DNA from: Aliarcobacter lanthieri
GTDB lineage: Bacteria; Campylobacterota; Campylobacteria; Campylobacterales; Arcobacteraceae
Reading direction: 5' to 3'
DNA length: 64,000 nt
Assembly: GCF_013201625.1 (NCBI RefSeq)
Contig: NZ_CP053839.1
Coordinates: 1,054,001 to 1,118,000 of the forward strand
In this document: positions 61,132 to 64,000 of the stretch, in pieces
Layout of the letters: every line of letters starts with the position of its first letter
How positions within the stretch are numbered: position 1 is the stretch's first letter
The notes under the pieces: generated by a model
Told to the model about the DNA's origin: nothing
Database searches by the model: none
Seen by the model: only the letters and a program-made list of their open reading frames with translations
Program-made: the position numbers and the translations under genes

Positions 61132-63642
61132 ATGAGTAGAAATAGCTTAATAGATGTAAATAAACATCAAAATAAATTAAGAAAAATTGTAGCTTTGAAT
61201 GAAGCTGGAGCAATTATCTTTACGGATAAAACTTCAATAGCTTTAAACACAAGTATTAGTAGAAGTGAGTTTATTGAAGACTTTAAGTCTGACATAGATA
61301 AAACTGCTACATATTTAATTGATAGCTTAGGAATTATAAACTCAATAAAAAATGGTTTAATTCAAGAACTTGATATACTAGATAATAGTGTAGAGAGTTT
61401 TTTTGGAAGCACCTATAAAGATGGAGTAATAACTCTATCTGGAGTTGAGTTTATCCCTGGACTTCAAATGAAAAAAAGTGAACTTATAGATAAAATCTAT
61501 AATAATCTTTTTGGTGTAAGCAAAAAAGAGTTAAATACTCTATCTAAAACATTAGTTAGATATGAAACAGCTACTTCTGATATAGAAAAAGCTTTATTAT
61601 ATCCATCTACTGTAATGGCTGATAATCTTATTGAAAAAATTGGTTTAATAAACCATAATTTTAATGAATTTAGAAGCAAGATGGATTATTATGAATTATC
61701 AGAATTTAACACTTCTTTTTGTAGAAGTGGTATAGATGATGTAATTCAAAACTCTACTTATATTGATACTAAAGGGGTTAGACAACTAGCTAATTCTCAT
61801 AAAAACAAACTTTCAATTATTTCTGAATTATCTGAACATCTAAAACAATGTACATTTAAGTATGTACAAGCTATTGAAATAGATGCAGATGGAGATCCAA
61901 AAAAAGTATTTAATGTAATTTCTCAAATCGAAAGATTAAAGATAAACATTAAAGAAAAATTTGTGTTAAAGTTTAGAAAATTGGGAAATCATAATGCTAA
62001 AGGATTATACCTTGGTGGATTAAATATAGTAGCTGAAGATGTGAGAGATAGTAGTGCTTTATTACACGAAATTGCTCACTGCATTCATATTGGTAATCAA
62101 CAAATAAATAACTCAAAATTTGTAAATTACATGATAAGTAAATTATCTAGTAAGATAGATTTTGAGAATATACCAGATAAATTTAAAATTGAAGCTGCTA
62201 GAAAAAATAATTACTATAATGATCCAAAAGAAGTTATAGCAAGAGCTTTAGAAATAGCAGCTTTATTTGCTAATGAAACTTCAAGAATTATCTGGAGTGA
62301 TGCAGATTTAGATTTAATAAAATCAAGATCTCATTATGAGGAATTTGAAGGGCTTTATTTTAACTTTAACTCTTTTGACAATGAAACAAAAGGTGAGATG
62401 TTAAAACTTTGGGAATTATTTTATGAAACTTCTTATTATGAAGTAGTAAACACAGATGTTGATCTGTTTCTAAAAATTGATACTAAATTCAAAAGAGTTG
62501 AAAAATCAATCGATGAAATCATCAAAGAGGGAATTAAAATATCTTTAAAAGAGAAAAAAGAGCTTTACTCATTAGTGAAAGCAGATACTATTGATTTAAT
62601 CATAAAAAACAAACCTTCAACATTAGGAATTCAGAATTTAGCATTAGTGCTTTTTAAAGATATTTTTATGTGGGGTTGTATGAGTAAAAAGACTAGTGTA
62701 GAGAACTGGGTAGATGTAATTGAAAACCAATTTGCAAAAATATTCATAAAGCTAAATTCGGTTGTAAAAGCAGAATTAAGTGATATCGAATATTTTGAGT
62801 ATCTTTCAAACTTTCAAAAAAATGTATTTGATAATGTAGATAACATTATTGGTTGTAATGGATTTAAAAATTTAGACTTTAGAGTTAAATTGAAAAATTC
62901 TTTAGTCAAAGAGATAAACTGGACTGAATATAAAAATTTTAGAGACTCTCTTGTTCATTTTGGACCTATTTCTTTAATTGAAAGAGATTTGTTATTAGAT
63001 ATAGAATTTGTAAAAAAATACTATAGTGAATATGATGAATATGCTTTAAAGCTTAGAGAATCTAATCTTTTTTCAGAAGAGATTTGTGTCGAGATATACC
63101 AATATCTTTATGACATAGAAAAAACAAGTTTTATTCCAAGTAAAACACTTGAATATATGGTTAAAAAAGAGCGTGTCGAGATGAATTCACATATGATAAA
63201 TATGCTAGAAAGAGACAAAGATATAAACAAAATAATCACTGATTTAGAAGCAAAAGAGCCAGATAAATTAAAAGAAGTTACTAAAGAGTATGAAAAAAGA
63301 AGATCTACTTTGTCTTTTAACGGGACTCTTGGTGATAAAATTGAAGAGATAAAGCATCTCCAAAAACAAGAGTTTGAAGAGTTAATAAAAAACTCAACAA
63401 TTGAAGATTTTGAACATACAAAAACTGGTGAAAAATTAAAAGTAATGAAAATTAGTGAGAGAATTCCTAATTTCAAAGCTTTTAATGAATATTTAATAAA
63501 TAATAAAATCGCATATTATTCAAAATATGCACAAGGTTTTATTATCAAAAACATACAAAGAGTTCAAATTGCAAGTGCTATAGCTATGGCTATTTATAGT
63601 CCAGAATTACTTGAAACTTTTGCAACAGGTACTCTATTTTAA
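61132..63642 (+). CDS. Large protein with zincin HExxH domain
   Basis: This 836-residue protein starts at ATG 61132 (MSRNSLIDVNKHQNKLRKIV) after AAGGG. A metallopeptidase motif SALLHEIAHCIHIG lies at about residues 310-320, followed by EVIARALEIAALFANETSRI, whose Glu could be the third zinc ligand as in large polyvalent protein (LPD) and ArdC-like domains. The rest is helical with coiled coil near residues 675-730 (LEAKEPDKLKEVTKEYEKRR). Similar proteins in phages and plasmids are thought to act early in the recipient, for example against restriction. The reaction is unknown. Confidence 0.6.
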   Translation: MSRNSLIDVNKHQNKLRKIVALNEAGAIIFTDKTSIALNTSISRSEFIEDFKSDIDKTATYLIDSLGIINSIKNGLIQELDILDNSVESFFGSTYKDGVITLSGVEFIPGLQMKKSELIDKIYNNLFGVSKKELNTLSKTLVRYETATSDIEKALLYPSTVMADNLIEKIGLINHNFNEFRSKMDYYELSEFNTSFCRSGIDDVIQNSTYIDTKGVRQLANSHKNKLSIISELSEHLKQCTFKYVQAIEIDADGDPKKVFNVISQIERLKINIKEKFVLKFRKLGNHNAKGLYLGGLNIVAEDVRDSSALLHEIAHCIHIGNQQINNSKFVNYMISKLSSKIDFENIPDKFKIEAARKNNYYNDPKEVIARALEIAALFANETSRIIWSDADLDLIKSRSHYEEFEGLYFNFNSFDNETKGEMLKLWELFYETSYYEVVNTDVDLFLKIDTKFKRVEKSIDEIIKEGIKISLKEKKELYSLVKADTIDLIIKNKPSTLGIQNLALVLFKDIFMWGCMSKKTSVENWVDVIENQFAKIFIKLNSVVKAELSDIEYFEYLSNFQKNVFDNVDNIIGCNGFKNLDFRVKLKNSLVKEINWTEYKNFRDSLVHFGPISLIERDLLLDIEFVKKYYSEYDEYALKLRESNLFSEEICVEIYQYLYDIEKTSFIPSKTLEYMVKKERVEMNSHMINMLERDKDINKIITDLEAKEPDKLKEVTKEYEKRRSTLSFNGTLGDKIEEIKHLQKQEFEELIKNSTIEDFEHTKTGEKLKVMKISERIPNFKAFNEYLINNKIAYYSKYAQGFIIKNIQRVQIASAIAMAIYSPELLETFATGTLF

Positions 63643-63767
63643 AAATAAAAAACTAACAAAACTAATCATCTAACAAATTACATATAAATCTTTAATTTGA
63701 CTGCATTGCAGAGGATAAAGTATTGTCTATTTGAATTGATTGGGTTTTGTTTCTAAAAGGAAAAATT

Positions 63768-64000
63768 ATGGCTCAAAAAATAGAAGAAAAATTGTTAAAA
63801 ATTGCAAAAGCAATTATTGAATATAGAGATTTTTTCAGTAGTGAAAAAACACATTTCAAAAGAAATTGGAAAGTTGAACTTCAAGAGAATAGTCTAAAAA
63901 ATACTCAAATTGGAGTTTTAATAAACAACTTTGATATTGAGAAAATCATTGAACAAATAGATGCTAATTCAAGTGAAGAAGAAATATTTTCTTTGCTTAA
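63768..64000 (+). CDS. Partial gene of unknown function (runs off the right end)
   Basis: Seventy-seven codons are visible from ATG 63768 after AAAAGGAAAAA. MAQKIEEKLLKIAKAIIEYR begins a helical, charged region. No family is recognised from this part. The 125-base gap before it has a small CTGCATTGCAG palindrome and little else. Confidence 0.5.
   Translation, partial: MAQKIEEKLLKIAKAIIEYRDFFSSEKTHFKRNWKVELQENSLKNTQIGVLINNFDIEKIIEQIDANSSEEEIFSLL

Noticed and set aside
38176-64000. Prophage
   Set aside because: No capsid, terminase, portal or tail genes are seen. Pilin, TraL, TraE, TraN and a coupling ATPase indicate a conjugative element.

Overview
The window is AT-rich DNA from a Campylobacterota bacterium, most likely an Arcobacter/Aliarcobacter-type organism. 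The basis is base composition and gene content: RNase Y-rsmD, a UPF0323 lipoprotein, a TIGR02757 protein, small intergenic distances, and promoters with a recognisable -10 but little -35. No tRNA, rRNA or CRISPR array was seen.

Bases 1 to about 38,050 are ordinary chromosome: the 3' part of rny, rsmD, a peptide/nickel-type ABC permease, a TonB receptor with a divergent AraC regulator, oxidoreductases with HxlR and LysR regulators, a YeiH-type exporter, a three-gene operon (diiron ferritin-like protein, acyl-CoA dehydrogenase-like enzyme, PhnD-like binding protein), a DsbC/G-like thiol protein, an internally duplicated leucine-rich-repeat protein, an ABC-F ATPase, ligA, a glutathionylspermidine-synthase-like ATP-grasp protein, brnQ and a DEAD-box helicase with no ATG/GTG/TTG start. 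A type I secretion operon follows (TolC-OmpA fusion, ABC transporter, HlyD adaptor, SEL1 protein) with a LuxR-type regulator downstream.

At about 38,170 the chromosome is interrupted. A 3' fragment of aroE faces the LuxR gene and then stops, and a tyrosine integrase begins at 38,318. Everything to the right end appears to be one integrated conjugative element whose other end lies outside the window. Its left arm carries an HU protein, a decayed second integrase and a probable defence operon: a small helical effector, an NB-ARC-TPR protein (bacterial NLR) and a 51-residue Cys-rich peptide. Effector C-terminus and NLR N-terminus share a 15-residue Asn-rich motif, as in amyloid-signalling NLR pairs.

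Bases 43,062-52,492 hold part of an F-type conjugation system in two convergent operons, each driven from an almost identical 87-bp leader (84/87 identical, inverted). The rightward operon encodes a TraN-like protein with an added C-type lectin domain, a membrane protein, a TraD-type coupling ATPase and a membrane HD-domain protein. The leftward operon encodes pilin, TraL, TraE, a VirB1-like transglycosylase and small proteins. A dead IS256-family remnant lies where they meet. Most F-type core genes (TraB, C, F, G, H, K, U, V, W) are not in the window.

Bases 52,550-64,000 hold a group I intron with a protein gene inside its P8 stem, then a DNA-processing module: SSB-like protein, RecT annealase, Cas4/RecB-like nuclease, DnaG-type primase, a large HExxH protein and several small proteins. 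Seven long nested hairpins precede genes here. Two sequence families show compensatory base changes, suggesting a shared control system, either attenuators or single-strand promoters used on entry to a recipient.
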